Assembly (NCBI GenBank): GCA_964344215.1
Contig: CAYFMP010000026.1
Span: forward strand, 1-46,527
DNA: 46,527 nucleotides
From: CAYFMP01 sp964344215
Lineage (GTDB): Bacteria > Pseudomonadota > Alphaproteobacteria > Rhodospirillales > Casp-alpha2
Reading direction: 5' to 3'
In this document: positions 16,611 through 24,922 of the stretch, piece by piece
How the letters are laid out: every line of letters starts with the position of its first letter
Position numbering within the stretch: the first letter of the stretch is position 1
Program-made: the position numbers and the translations under genes
Notes under the pieces: generated by a model
Database searches by the model: none
Told to the model about the DNA's origin: nothing
What the model saw: the letters and a program-made list of their open reading frames with translations, nothing else

Positions 16611-17405
16611 ATGCAGCAATACCTCGACCTCCTCCGCCACGTCCGCGACAACGGCATCATGCGCGGCGACCGCACCGGCACCGGCACCCAGAGCGTGTTC
16701 GGCTATCAGATGCGTTTCGACCTCGAAGACGGCTTCCCGCTGCTGACCACCAAGAAACTGCACCTGCGCTCGATCATCCACGAGCTTTTGTGGTTCCTGT
16801 CCGGCGACACCAACGTCAAGTACCTCAACGACCACGGGGTTAGCATCTGGGACGACTGGGCCGACGACGACGGCGACCTCGGTCCGGTCTACGGCCACCA
16901 GTGGCGATCGTGGCCGACCCTGGACGGGCGCCGCATCGACCAGATCGCCGACGTCATCGACGCCATCAAGCGCGACCCCAACTCGCGGCGCCACATCGTC
17001 AGCGCCTGGAACCCGGCCGACATCGACGAGATGGCGCTTCCCCCATGCCACTGCCTGTTCCAGTTCTACGTCGCGGAAAGGCGGCTGTCGTGCCTACTCT
17101 ATCAACGCAGCGCCGACATCTTCCTGGGCGTTCCCTTCAACATCGCCTCATACGCGCTGCTGACCATGATGGTGGCGCGGGTGACGGGGTACGGACCCGG
17201 CGAGTTCGTCCACACCTTCGGCGACGCCCATCTCTACGCCAACCACTTCGAACAGGCCGACCTGCAACTGAGCCGCCGGCCGTTGGCGCCGCCGACGATG
17301 ACCCTGAACGCCCGCGTCGGCGACATCTTCGCCTTCCGCTACGAGGATTTCGAACTGACCGGCTACGAGGCGCACCCCCACATCGCCGCTCCGATCGCGG
17401 TCTGA
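16611..17405 (+). CDS. thyA: thymidylate synthase ThyA
   Basis: This 264-residue folate-dependent thymidylate synthase converts dUMP and methylene-tetrahydrofolate to dTMP and dihydrofolate. Its length equals the E. coli enzyme. The catalytic cysteine is C146 in ALPPCHCLFQFYV. The dUMP-phosphate arginine segment DPNSRRHIVSAWNP, the QRSADIFLGVPFNIASYALL helix and the C-terminal PIAV loop are intact. folA follows after 13 bases, so the enzyme that makes dihydrofolate and the one that recycles it are cotranscribed. Three 20-bp tandem repeats lie immediately upstream. Confidence 0.97.
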   Translation: MQQYLDLLRHVRDNGIMRGDRTGTGTQSVFGYQMRFDLEDGFPLLTTKKLHLRSIIHELLWFLSGDTNVKYLNDHGVSIWDDWADDDGDLGPVYGHQWRSWPTLDGRRIDQIADVIDAIKRDPNSRRHIVSAWNPADIDEMALPPCHCLFQFYVAERRLSCLLYQRSADIFLGVPFNIASYALLTMMVARVTGYGPGEFVHTFGDAHLYANHFEQADLQLSRRPLAPPTMTLNARVGDIFAFRYEDFELTGYEAHPHIAAPIAV

Positions 17406-17418
17406 GGCGAGGTTCGCT

Positions 17419-17925
17419 TTGCGCGTTTCGCTGATCGTCGCCATGGCCAACAACCGGGTGATCGGCTTGGACGGCGGCATGCCGTGGCACATCTCGGCCG
17501 ACCTCAAGTACTTCAAGCGCGTCACCATGGGCTGCCCGATCGTCATGGGCCGCAAGACCTACCAGGCGATCGGCGGGGCTCTGCCGGGGCGGACCAACAT
17601 CGTCGTCACCCGCGACGCCGGTTTCGAGGCGGCCGACGCCGATGTCGTTCACGACATCGAGCAGGCGCTCCGCCGCGGCCGCGCCGTCGCCGAGATCGAG
17701 GGCGGCTCGGAAGTGTTCGTCATCGGCGGCGCCGAGGTCTACGCCCAGGCCCTGCCCGAGGCCGAGCGCATCTATCTGACCGAAGTCCACTCAGCGCCGC
17801 CGGGCGACGCCTATTTTCCTGAAATCGACGCCACGGCGTGGCGCGAGGTCGCCCGCGAGGACTTCGGGCCGGAGGAAGAAAGCGGTCCGGAATTCAGCTT
17901 CGTGGTTCTGGACAAAACCGGTTAG
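17419..17925 (+). CDS. folA: dihydrofolate reductase
   Basis: This 168-residue NADPH-dependent reductase turns dihydrofolate into tetrahydrofolate. The start is TTG with GAGGCGAGG upstream; no better start is near. MRVSLIVAMANNRVIGLDGGMPWHISADLKYFKRVTMG carries the substrate-site acid D28 and the MPWH loop. MGRKTYQAIGGALPGRTNIVVTRD and VFVIGGAEVYAQALPEAERIYLTEVH are the cofactor-binding and core segments. It forms an operon with thyA. The Met20-type loop is intact. Confidence 0.96.
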   Translation: MRVSLIVAMANNRVIGLDGGMPWHISADLKYFKRVTMGCPIVMGRKTYQAIGGALPGRTNIVVTRDAGFEAADADVVHDIEQALRRGRAVAEIEGGSEVFVIGGAEVYAQALPEAERIYLTEVHSAPPGDAYFPEIDATAWREVAREDFGPEEESGPEFSFVVLDKTG

Positions 17926-17977
17926 ACTTCGCGGGAGCGGCCGCTCTTGGGGCGGCGAATGACAAGGGGAGGACATC

Positions 17978-18388
17978 ATGGCGAAAGTATCCATGTCGAC
18001 GAAGTTGAGCGCGTCGGCCGACCAGGTCTGGCAACTGATCGGCGGCTTCAACGCGCTGCCCGACTGGCACCCGGCGGTCGAGAAAAGCGAGCTTACCGAG
18101 GAGGGCCAGGAGCGCACGCTCAGCCTGGCCGGCGGCGGCACCATCGTCGAGCGCCTGGAAAACATGGACGACGGCTCGCGCACCTATACCTACGCCATCA
18201 CCGACAGCCCGCTGCCGGTCGCCAACTACCGCGCCACCATCACGGTCACCGGCGAGGGCGACGAAAGCACCATCGAATGGTCGAGCGAGTTCGATCCGAT
18301 GGGCGCCGCCGAGGGCGAGGCGGCCGACGTCATTCGCGGTATATACCAGGCCGGTTTCGACAACCTGCAGAAGATGTTCGGCGGCTGA
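17978..18388 (+). CDS. SRPBCC-family protein
   Basis: This 136-residue START-like protein reads MAKVSMSTKLSASADQVWQLIGGFNALPDWHPAVEKSELTEEG, then GTIVERLENMDDGSRTYTYAITDSPLPVANYRATITV and a C-terminal helix AADVIRGIYQAGFDNLQKMFG. The layout matches the polyketide-cyclase/MxaD-like SRPBCC group, a hydrophobic-ligand-binding fold. GGGGAGG lies upstream of the ATG. It lies 52 bases after folA; there is no obvious functional link. It is unrelated in detail to the SRPBCC protein paired with arsR at 12232. The ligand is unknown. Confidence 0.82.
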   Translation: MAKVSMSTKLSASADQVWQLIGGFNALPDWHPAVEKSELTEEGQERTLSLAGGGTIVERLENMDDGSRTYTYAITDSPLPVANYRATITVTGEGDESTIEWSSEFDPMGAAEGEAADVIRGIYQAGFDNLQKMFGG

Positions 18389-18445
18389 GGCGAGACGGTA
18401 ACGGCGATGGCGCGGTCGGCCGTCCGTCGGCGGAGAACAGAAGGG

Positions 18446-19460
18446 ATGTCCGGCGAAAACCCGAGGGAACGTCTCATGCTGGGCGCGTCGTGCGGATCAG
18501 CCCGGCTTCGGTCGCGCGCGAGGCTGGNNNNNNNNNNGTCGTGCGTGGTCGGCGCGGCCCTGATGTTCGCCCTCGCCGGAATGTCCATAAAGATGGCGGC
18601 CGTCACACTCTCGAACGAGACCATTGTTTTTTGGCGCAATGCGATCAGTCTGGCGATCCTTTTGCCTTGGGCCTTGGTCAATCGAAGCCGTTGGTTCCAC
18701 CGCGGCAACATGGACTTGATCGCGGCGCGGGCGCTGGCCGTCCTCGCGTCGCTCTATTGTTACTATTACGCGGTCGCCGAGATATCGTTGGCCGACGCCG
18801 CGCTTTTGAATTTCAGTTCGCCGATTTTCGTTCCGGTGCTCGGTTTTCTGTTGTTCGGGTTCGGGTTGGACTCGAGGGTGCTCGTCGCCGTCCTGGTCGG
18901 ATTTCTCGGCGTTTCCATCGTGCTTCAGCCGGGCGCCAGCGTATTCCAGCCCGCCGCCGCCATCGGACTGCTGGGCGGCGCATTGGGTGGCTTGGCCGTC
19001 GTCGTCCTGTGGAAAATGCCGGGCGGCGAGCATCCGGGCAGGATCGCCTTCTTCTTCACTCTCATNNNNNNNNNNCGTCTCTGTCGGCGAGTGGCCCGGG
19101 AAAGAAGCGTGGATGGCTTTGTTGATGCTCGGAGCGTTTTCAACGGCGGCTCATATTCTGTTGGCGTGGGGGTGCCTGATCGCGCCGGCCGACCGCGTGA
19201 TCACGCTCGATTTCACGGCCGTCGTCTTCGCCTCCGCCCTCGGTTGGCTGATCTGGAACGAGGAGCCCGATCTTTCCCTGTTTCTGGGCGGGACGCTTAT
19301 CATCGGGGCTGGCATATACGTGACCCGGATGCGCTCGAGATATCCACCCGCGATGTCGGATCAAAGGACTGCCCAGCCTCCCGCCGTTCGGACGGGCGGT
19401 CTTCGACCTCAGATCACGTTGACCTCGGCCAGTGGCCGGTTGGCCGCCACCCGCTCGTAG
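18446..19460 (+). CDS. EamA/DMT-family transporter, broken by two assembly gaps
   Basis: This is a drug/metabolite-transporter-superfamily membrane protein. Segments such as GAALMFALAGMSIKMAAVTLSNETIVFWRNAISLAILLPWAL and LADAALLNFSSPIFVPVLGFLLFGFG identify an EamA domain, and the second half includes LDFTAVVFASALGWLIWNEEP and FLGGTLIIGAGIYV. Ten Ns occur at 18528-18537 and at 19066-19075, and the frame changes across the second run, so the gap sizes are nominal. The ATG at 18446 follows GGAG by ten bases. The C-terminus overlaps the 3' end of the convergent oxidoreductase by about 52 bases. Substrate cannot be predicted; amino acids or purines are typical for the family. Confidence 0.75.
18528..18537. 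other. assembly gap (10 N)
   Basis: The run of ten Ns lies inside the first transmembrane region of the EamA gene. The octamer GTCGTGCG occurs both before (18487-18494) and after it (18538-18545) in the same frame, suggesting that the contigs truly overlap there. Confidence 0.95.
19066..19075. other. assembly gap (10 N)
   Basis: A second run of ten Ns lies in the middle of the EamA gene, between AFFFTL and VSVGEW. The reading frame differs by one base across it, so the true gap is not ten bases. A piece of one membrane segment is probably missing. Confidence 0.95.
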
Positions 19461-20584
19461 CCCAGGTCCGAAAGGTCGAGGGTCGTATAGCGCCCGTCGA
19501 CGATCAACTCGGCGAGGCCGCGGCCGACCGCCGGCGCCTGCTGCAGGCCGTGGCCCGAGAAGCCGTTGGCGAAAAGGAAGTTCGAGACCTCCAGGTGACG
19601 GCCGAGGACGGCGTTCTGATCCAAGGTATTGTAGGCGTAATAGCCGGCCCAGGCGTTGACCGGCTTGACCGCCTCGAACACCGGCACGCGGCGGGCCAGG
19701 GCCGGCCAGATGGTGTCCTCGAACAGCGAATAATCGACCTCGAAGTCGCCGATCGGCGGCTCGCGGTCCTCGGGCGGCGAGACGCCGCACAAGAAGAACT
19801 CGCCCTCGGGCCGGAAATAGACCCCCGAGGTGTCGATGACCATGGGGCAGTCGGTAACTTGCGCCTTGTCGCGGCAATCGATGACATAGACGAAGCGCTT
19901 GCGCGGCTCGACCGGCAACTCGACGCCGGCCCAGCCTGCCACCGTGCCGGCCGCCGGCCCGGCCGCGTTGACGCATTGGCCGCAGGCGAGGCGCCGGCCG
20001 TCGGCCAACTCGACGGCGGTGACGGAGTTGCCGTCGCGCTCGATGCCAACAGCTTCCGCTTCCTCGTAAACGGCGCCTGAGTTACGGGCCTGCCGGCGCA
20101 ACGTGCGGAGCAGGGTGTGCGGGTCGAGCCAGCCCTCGCCGGAAAGACCCAGGCAGGCGGCGGCGACACCGTCGGTCGCCATCCACGGGAAACGCCGGGT
20201 CAAGTCGTCCGGTTCGAGCCAGGCGATGTCGGCGCCCTCGGCCAACTGGATATCGCGGTTCGACCTGAGGACGGCTTCGCCGGAAGGCCCGGCCAGAAAC
20301 AGATAACCCCGCTCCTTCAGCCCGACGTCGGCGTCCGGGCCGAACTCGTCCGGCAGGCCCTTGAGGAAGGCGAACCCGAACCGCGACATGCGGATATTGA
20401 GAGGCGTCGAGAACTGCTGGCGGATGGAGGCGACCGAGACCGCGGTCGAGCTTCGTTCGTAGGTGGAATCGCGCTCGACGACGACAATGCGGCCGCCGAA
20501 GCCCGGGTGCCGGGTGAGAAAAAAGGCGATAGCGCTCCCCATCACGCCGCCGCCGACGATCGCCACGTCGAACGAGGGGTTCAA
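19409..20584 (-). CDS. FAD-dependent oxidoreductase (DadA / sarcosine-oxidase-like)
   Basis: This 391-residue amine or amino-acid oxidoreductase of the DAO family starts at TTG (20584), chosen because the N-terminal strand begins there: PSFDVAIVGGGVMGSAIAFFL, with the dinucleotide-binding GGGVMG at residues 11-16. The C-terminal FAD motif AGYYAYNTLDQNAVLGRH, then FLFANGFSGHGLQQAPAVGRGLAELI, is typical of the family. It starts 13 bases after the secreted unknown at 20598, so the two are probably cotranscribed. The substrate could be sarcosine, dimethylglycine, a D-amino acid or similar; specificity cannot be read from the sequence. It resembles FOXRED1-type proteins. Confidence 0.85.
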   Translation of the reverse strand: MNPSFDVAIVGGGVMGSAIAFFLTRHPGFGGRIVVVERDSTYERSSTAVSVASIRQQFSTPLNIRMSRFGFAFLKGLPDEFGPDADVGLKERGYLFLAGPSGEAVLRSNRDIQLAEGADIAWLEPDDLTRRFPWMATDGVAAACLGLSGEGWLDPHTLLRTLRRQARNSGAVYEEAEAVGIERDGNSVTAVELADGRRLACGQCVNAAGPAAGTVAGWAGVELPVEPRKRFVYVIDCRDKAQVTDCPMVIDTSGVYFRPEGEFFLCGVSPPEDREPPIGDFEVDYSLFEDTIWPALARRVPVFEAVKPVNAWAGYYAYNTLDQNAVLGRHLEVSNFLFANGFSGHGLQQAPAVGRGLAELIVDGRYTTLDLSDLGYERVAANRPLAEVNVI

Positions 20585-20597
20585 CGTCCCGTCCCCG

Positions 20598-21164
20598 CTA
20601 CAGGTGGAAGCAGTCGACGGCGATCCACCAGTCGCGCTCGTAGGGGAACAGGGCGCCCAGGTAGATGCGCTCGCCGTCCCTGACGTCGGTCTCCGGCTTG
20701 AAGCCGGGCACCGTGTTGATGAGGATGGTGGTGACGCAGATGGCGTTGTTCTTATAAAGCGCGAAGACATCCTTGCCGGACGCCGAGCGGTCCGTGAAGC
20801 GCGCCGTCTCCTCGGTCTCGACCCACCCGGCCTGCTGCAGGGCCGCCTTGATGTAGGCATGGAGGTCGGCCAGCGCCCGGATTTTCTCGTTTTCGATGTA
20901 GGCGCCCGAGCCGACCGTCACCAGCCGGCAGATGCTGCCCTTGATACCGTATTCGTTGGGCGGGAAATCGAACTCCATGCGCCTGAAACCGGGGCCGATG
21001 GGAACGCCCTGTTCGAGGGCCTGACGGACCTCACCGCATTCGGATGCCGGCAGGGCACGGACTTCCTGCGCTTGCGCCACCTCACCGCCGACCGATCCAA
21101 ACGCCGCCCAGGACAGCGCCAGCACGGCGATCGGCAAGCGCAAGAATTTGTGACACCCCATCAT
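20598..21164 (-). CDS. secreted protein of unknown function
   Basis: This 188-residue protein was not recognised as a named family. Residues 1-33 look like a signal peptide (HKFLRLPIAVLALSWAAFGS, likely cleavage after AQA). The mature part has four cysteines, in ASECGEV, GSICRLV, NAICVTT and the C-terminal AVDCFHL, which could form two disulfides in the periplasm. A helix ALADLHAYIKAALQQAGWVETEE and strands such as DVFALYKNNAICVTTILIN suggest a compact alpha/beta domain. It precedes the FAD oxidoreductase by 13 bases. It could be a periplasmic binding or inhibitor-like protein, but nothing visible decides this. Confidence 0.75.
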   Translation of the reverse strand: MMGCHKFLRLPIAVLALSWAAFGSVGGEVAQAQEVRALPASECGEVRQALEQGVPIGPGFRRMEFDFPPNEYGIKGSICRLVTVGSGAYIENEKIRALADLHAYIKAALQQAGWVETEETARFTDRSASGKDVFALYKNNAICVTTILINTVPGFKPETDVRDGERIYLGALFPYERDWWIAVDCFHL

Positions 21165-21182
21165 CGCGCTGCATGGTAGGCG

Positions 21183-21211
21183 AAAAAAATCCCCGGCCCA
21201 AGGGCCGGGGA
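21183..21211 (-). terminator. rho-independent terminator after mrp
   Basis: On the minus strand a GC-rich perfect stem (TCCCCGGCCC facing GGGCCGGGGA, tiny loop) is followed by seven Ts. It lies 39 bases past the mrp stop and ahead of the unknown secreted gene. Confidence 0.9.
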
Positions 21212-21249
21212 GGGAATTCGTTAACGATGGGCCGCAGCGCCGGCCAAGC

Positions 21250-22374
21250 CTACTGCACGACGATGCGGGGCTTGGTCATCTTTTTGGCGTCGCTGCCCGA
21301 TTCGATCTTCTCCCACAGCTTGTCGGCGATGGCGCAATAGGCTTGGGCGTGCTCGTTGTCCGGTTCGGAAACGACGATCGGGTGGCCGCCGTCCGAAGAG
21401 GTGCGGATATCCATGTGCAGGGGTACTTCGCCGAGGAAGTCCATGCCGAGGTTGTCGGCCTCCTGGCGGGCGCCGCCATGACTGAAGATCTCCGAGCGCT
21501 CGCCGCAGTGCGGGCACAGGAAGTAGCTCATGTTCTCGATCAACCCGAACACGGGCACGTCCACCTTGCGGAACATGTTGAGCCCCTTGCGGGCATCCAA
21601 GAGCGCTATATCCTGCGGGGTCGAGACGATGATGGCGCCGCTCAGCGGCACCCGTTGCGCCATGGTCAGCTGAACGTCGCCGGTGCCGGGCGGCATATCG
21701 ACGACCAGGACATCCAGTTCGCCCCAGTTGACGTCGCGCATCATCTGCTCCAGCGCCGATTGCACCATCGGGCCGCGCCAGATCATCGGCGTGTCCTCCT
21801 CGACCAGGAAACCCATGGACATCACCTTGACGCCGTAGTTTTCCAGCGGATCAAGAGTGGCGCCGTCGGAAGACGACGGCTGGCCGGTGATGCCCATCAT
21901 GCGCGGCATCGACGGACCGTAGATATCGGCGTCGAGGAGACCGACCTTCCTGCCCGATGCGGCCAGGCCGAGGGCCAGGTTGACCGCCGTCGTCGATTTG
22001 CCGACGCCGCCCTTGCCGGACGCGACGGCGACGATGGCGCCGACGCCCGGCAGCAATTTCGGTTTGCCGACATCGGCGGCCATCGGTCCCTGTTGTTGCG
22101 GCGGCGGCGGCGGCGCGGCGGCGGCGCGTTCGGCCGTCAACACCACGGTCGCCGACAGCACGCCGTCCAGGGCATGGACGGTTTTTTCGGCTTCCTTGCG
22201 CAAGGGTTCGAGGTGGGCGCCCCGGTCCGGATCGACCTCGATGGCAAAGGCGACGTGCCCGTCCCGGGTCTGAAGCCCGGTCACCATGCCGGCGCTGACG
22301 ACGTCTTCGCCGGTGTCCGGGTTCTTCACACCTTTGAGCGCTTCCAATATTTGTTCTTCGGTTATTCCTGCCAT
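21250..22374 (-). CDS. mrp: Mrp/NBP35-family P-loop ATPase (ApbC), Fe-S cluster carrier
   Basis: This 374-residue protein has an N-terminal MIP18/DUF59-type domain (residues 5-85: ILEALKGVKNPDTGEDVVSAGMV) and a proline/glutamine linker. The ParA/MinD-like ATPase domain follows, with the deviant Walker A motif VASGKGGVGKSTTAVNLA. Next come GLLDADIYGPSMPRMMG, VDMPPGTGDVQLT and the cluster-binding pair in MSYFLCPHCGERSEIF (CxxC). It should assemble or carry 4Fe-4S clusters to client enzymes. It is transcribed divergently from hflK and ends in a strong terminator. Several predicted clients lie in this window (GlcF, class I fumarase), though no direct link is shown. Confidence 0.95.
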   Translation of the reverse strand: MAGITEEQILEALKGVKNPDTGEDVVSAGMVTGLQTRDGHVAFAIEVDPDRGAHLEPLRKEAEKTVHALDGVLSATVVLTAERAAAAPPPPPQQQGPMAADVGKPKLLPGVGAIVAVASGKGGVGKSTTAVNLALGLAASGRKVGLLDADIYGPSMPRMMGITGQPSSSDGATLDPLENYGVKVMSMGFLVEEDTPMIWRGPMVQSALEQMMRDVNWGELDVLVVDMPPGTGDVQLTMAQRVPLSGAIIVSTPQDIALLDARKGLNMFRKVDVPVFGLIENMSYFLCPHCGERSEIFSHGGARQEADNLGMDFLGEVPLHMDIRTSSDGGHPIVVSEPDNEHAQAYCAIADKLWEKIESGSDAKKMTKPRIVVQ

Positions 22375-22554
22375 CCTTGCAAACTCCGCGTCATGTACCG
22401 ATATTTATCCGTGTCGACGATGCTTCCTCAGGAAGCGTTGCCACGGCGGCGCGCCTGTTTTATAAGGCATCCCGCGTCCGTATAGGAAGTAACGTGCGTA
22501 TTCCATTTTTCAAGGCCTGATCTTCCGAAGGCCCATAAAAGGGACGGTGTTTAT

Positions 22555-23628
22555 ATGCCCTGGAAATCTCAAGGAGGCGGCCCCTGGGGCGGTGGCGGTC
22601 CGACCCGCGGCCCGCAACCCCCCGACATAGAGGAAATGCTTCGGCGCAGCCAGGACAAGGTCAAGCGCTTCATGCCCGGCGGCGCCGGCGGCGCGCGCGG
22701 CCTCATCCTGATCGCGCTGGCGGCGATCGTGGTGTGGTCGTTGAGCGGCATGTACCGGGTCGAGCCCGGTGAGCAGGGTGTCGAGCTGTTGTTCGGCAGG
22801 TACGTGAAGCGGACGGCGCCGGGCCTGCATTTCTGGTTCCCGTCGCCGATCGGCGATGTGCTGAAACCCAACGTCGAGGTGACCAACACCATCAGCATCG
22901 GCTATCGCGGCCCCGGCGACGTCGGCCGCGGCATCGGCGTACGCGACGTGCCGCAGGAGAGCCTGATGCTGACCGGCGACCAGAACATCATCGACATCGA
23001 TTTCGTGGTGCAATGGCGGATCAAGAACGCCGCCGATTTCCTGTTCAACATCCGCGATCCGGAAGCGACCGTGAAGATCGCCGCCGAGAGCGCCATTCGC
23101 GAGGTGATCGGGCAGACCGACCTGGAGGAAGCCCTGACCAAGCAGCGCGCCCAGGTCGAACAGCAAACCCTCGAGCTGTTGCAGCAGATCCTCGACGATT
23201 ACGGGGCCGGAGTCGCCATCGCCGAGGTCAAGCAGCAGAAGGTCGACCCGCCGCAGGAAGTGATCGACGCCTTCAACGACGTGCAGCGCGCCAAGCAGGA
23301 CCAGGAGCGCAAGGTCAACGAGGCTGTTGCCTACAGCAACGACGTCGTGCCGCGGGCGCGCGGCGAGGCGCAGAAGATGATCCAGGAGGCCGAAGCCTAC
23401 AGGGAGCAGATGATCAACGAGGCCGAGGGCGAGGCCCAGAGGTTCCTGTCCGTCTATAACGCCTACAAGAGCAACAAGGACGTCACCAAGCGCCGGATTT
23501 ACCTGGAGCGCATGCAGGACATCCTCAACCGCTCCGACAAGGTGATCCTCGATCGCGGCGCCGGCGGCACCGGCGTGGTGCCGTATTTGCCGTTGCCCGA
23601 ACTCAAGAAACGCAGCGGAGGGTCGTGA
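22555..23628 (+). CDS. hflK: FtsH protease modulator HflK
   Basis: This 357-residue inner-membrane SPFH protein has a glycine/proline-rich cytoplasmic N-terminus with the QSQDKVKRF-like helix IEEMLRRSQDKVKRFMP. One membrane segment (about residues 49-65, LILIALAAIVVWSLSGM) is followed by the SPFH/prohibitin domain: YRVEPGEQGVELLFGRYVKRTAPGLHFWFPSPIGDV. A long coiled coil rich in EAEAYREQMINEAEGEAQRF closes it. HflK and HflC form a large cage around FtsH hexamers in the inner membrane. AAGGGA lies ten bases before the ATG. The stop overlaps the ribosome-binding region of hflC. Confidence 0.96.
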   Translation: MPWKSQGGGPWGGGGPTRGPQPPDIEEMLRRSQDKVKRFMPGGAGGARGLILIALAAIVVWSLSGMYRVEPGEQGVELLFGRYVKRTAPGLHFWFPSPIGDVLKPNVEVTNTISIGYRGPGDVGRGIGVRDVPQESLMLTGDQNIIDIDFVVQWRIKNAADFLFNIRDPEATVKIAAESAIREVIGQTDLEEALTKQRAQVEQQTLELLQQILDDYGAGVAIAEVKQQKVDPPQEVIDAFNDVQRAKQDQERKVNEAVAYSNDVVPRARGEAQKMIQEAEAYREQMINEAEGEAQRFLSVYNAYKSNKDVTKRRIYLERMQDILNRSDKVILDRGAGGTGVVPYLPLPELKKRSGGS

Positions 23629-23630
23629 CC

Positions 23631-24506
23631 ATGAAAAAGGCTTCTCTCGGCGTCCTTGGCGTCATCGTCGTCGCGATCGGCGTCATCGCCTACAGCGCGC
23701 TGTTCACGGTCCATCAGACCGAGCAGGCCCTGATCCTGCAGTTCGGCAACCCGATCCGGGTGGTCAAGCAACCGGGTCTCCATATGAAGACGCCGTTCAT
23801 CCAGGACGTCAGCTACTACGATCAGCGCATCCTCGACCTCGACCCGCCGGTCCAGGAGGTCATCCTGGCCGACCAGAAGCGGGTCAACGTCGACGCCTTC
23901 GCCCGCTACCGGATCATCGATCCCCTGGAATTCCGCAAGCGCGCCCAGACCGACGCCAACTTCCGCGAGGTCTTCGGGCGCCGGCTGAATGCCGCCGTGC
24001 GGGCCGAGATCGGCCGCATTCTGCTGGGCGACATGCTGACCGAGAAACGCGCCCAGGTCATGCACCTGATCTCCGAACAGATGAAGTCGAAGGCCGACGA
24101 ATTCGGCATCGAGGTGGTCGACGTCCGGATCGGCCGCACCGACCTGCCGGAGGCCACGGCGCAGGCGGTCTATAACCGGATGCGCTCAGACCGCGTCGCT
24201 CACGCCGCCAAGCTCAGGGCCGAGGGCGAGCAACAGAAGCTTAGGATCCAGGCGGAAGCCGACAAGGCGCGGACCATTATCGTCGCCGAAGCCAAGAAGA
24301 GATCGGAGATTCTGCGCGGCGAAGGCGACGGCGCCCGCACCAAGATTCTCAACGACGCCTACGGGCAGGACGAGGAGTTCTTCGACTTCTACCGCTCCAT
24401 GGAAGCGCTCGGCAACTCCGTTACCGAAGGCACTTCCATGGTGCTGAGCCCGGATTCGGATCTGTTCCAGTTCTTCGGGGCCGTGCCCAAGCCGGCCGGC
24501 CAATAA
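23631..24506 (+). CDS. hflC: FtsH protease modulator HflC
   Basis: This 291-residue partner of HflK starts at an ATG with GGAGG nine bases upstream; an in-frame GTG two codons earlier is too close to that site. It has an N-terminal membrane anchor (LGVLGVIVVAIGVIAYSALF), the SPFH segment VHQTEQALILQFGNPIRVVKQPGLHMKTPF, and the coiled-coil region RAEGEQQKLRIQAEADKARTIIVAEAKKRSEILRGEGDGA. The C-terminus ends SDLFQFFG, typical of HflC. It is cotranscribed with hflK and followed by a DUF2065 gene and degP, a frequent alphaproteobacterial order. Confidence 0.96.
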   Translation: MKKASLGVLGVIVVAIGVIAYSALFTVHQTEQALILQFGNPIRVVKQPGLHMKTPFIQDVSYYDQRILDLDPPVQEVILADQKRVNVDAFARYRIIDPLEFRKRAQTDANFREVFGRRLNAAVRAEIGRILLGDMLTEKRAQVMHLISEQMKSKADEFGIEVVDVRIGRTDLPEATAQAVYNRMRSDRVAHAAKLRAEGEQQKLRIQAEADKARTIIVAEAKKRSEILRGEGDGARTKILNDAYGQDEEFFDFYRSMEALGNSVTEGTSMVLSPDSDLFQFFGAVPKPAGQ

Positions 24507-24543
24507 AAGGCGCGCCCGGCCCGACCGGCGAGGTCCGGATGAG

Positions 24544-24729
24544 ATGATCGACCTGCTGACTGCCCTGGGCCTCGCTCTCGCCATCGAGGGCGTGGCCTAC
24601 GCACTGTTTCCGGACGGCATGAAGCGGATGATGCGGGTGGTCCTGGAACTGCCGAGCTCCAACATTCGGACGGCCGGGGTGGTGGCGGCAGTCATCGGCG
24701 TCGGCGTCGTTTGGTTGATGCGGGGATAA
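24544..24729 (+). CDS. DUF2065-family small membrane protein
   Basis: This 61-residue protein has two hydrophobic helices, LLTALGLALAIEGVAYALFP and VVAAVIGVGVVWLM, separated by the basic loop DGMKRMMRVVLELPSSNIRTAG. This is the DUF2065 (YjeT-like) pattern. It lies 37 bases after hflC. The same position next to hflKC is kept in many proteobacteria, which suggests a role with the HflKC-FtsH complex, although the function is not established. Confidence 0.9.
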   Translation: MIDLLTALGLALAIEGVAYALFPDGMKRMMRVVLELPSSNIRTAGVVAAVIGVGVVWLMRG

Positions 24730-24922
24730 CGGGAGATGATGCCCCGAAACGACCCCCGACCGGCCACGCTTCGGCCATATTTGGCGCTCATATGAGGCGC
24801 CACACGGTTTCGCCGAGACGCACGATGTTGCACCGAGGTGATCACCGGATTAAATCTTTGCAAGTTGGCGGGCCTTTCGGATTTGTCCTCGGCCCGATGG
24901 ATGAGAGGACCATAGTGGAATC

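Noticed and set aside
18407..20080. A 557-codon plus-strand open frame running from the EamA gene into the oxidoreductase region
   Set aside because: It exists only because the second run of Ns hides the true frame; after the gap the EamA protein continues in another frame.
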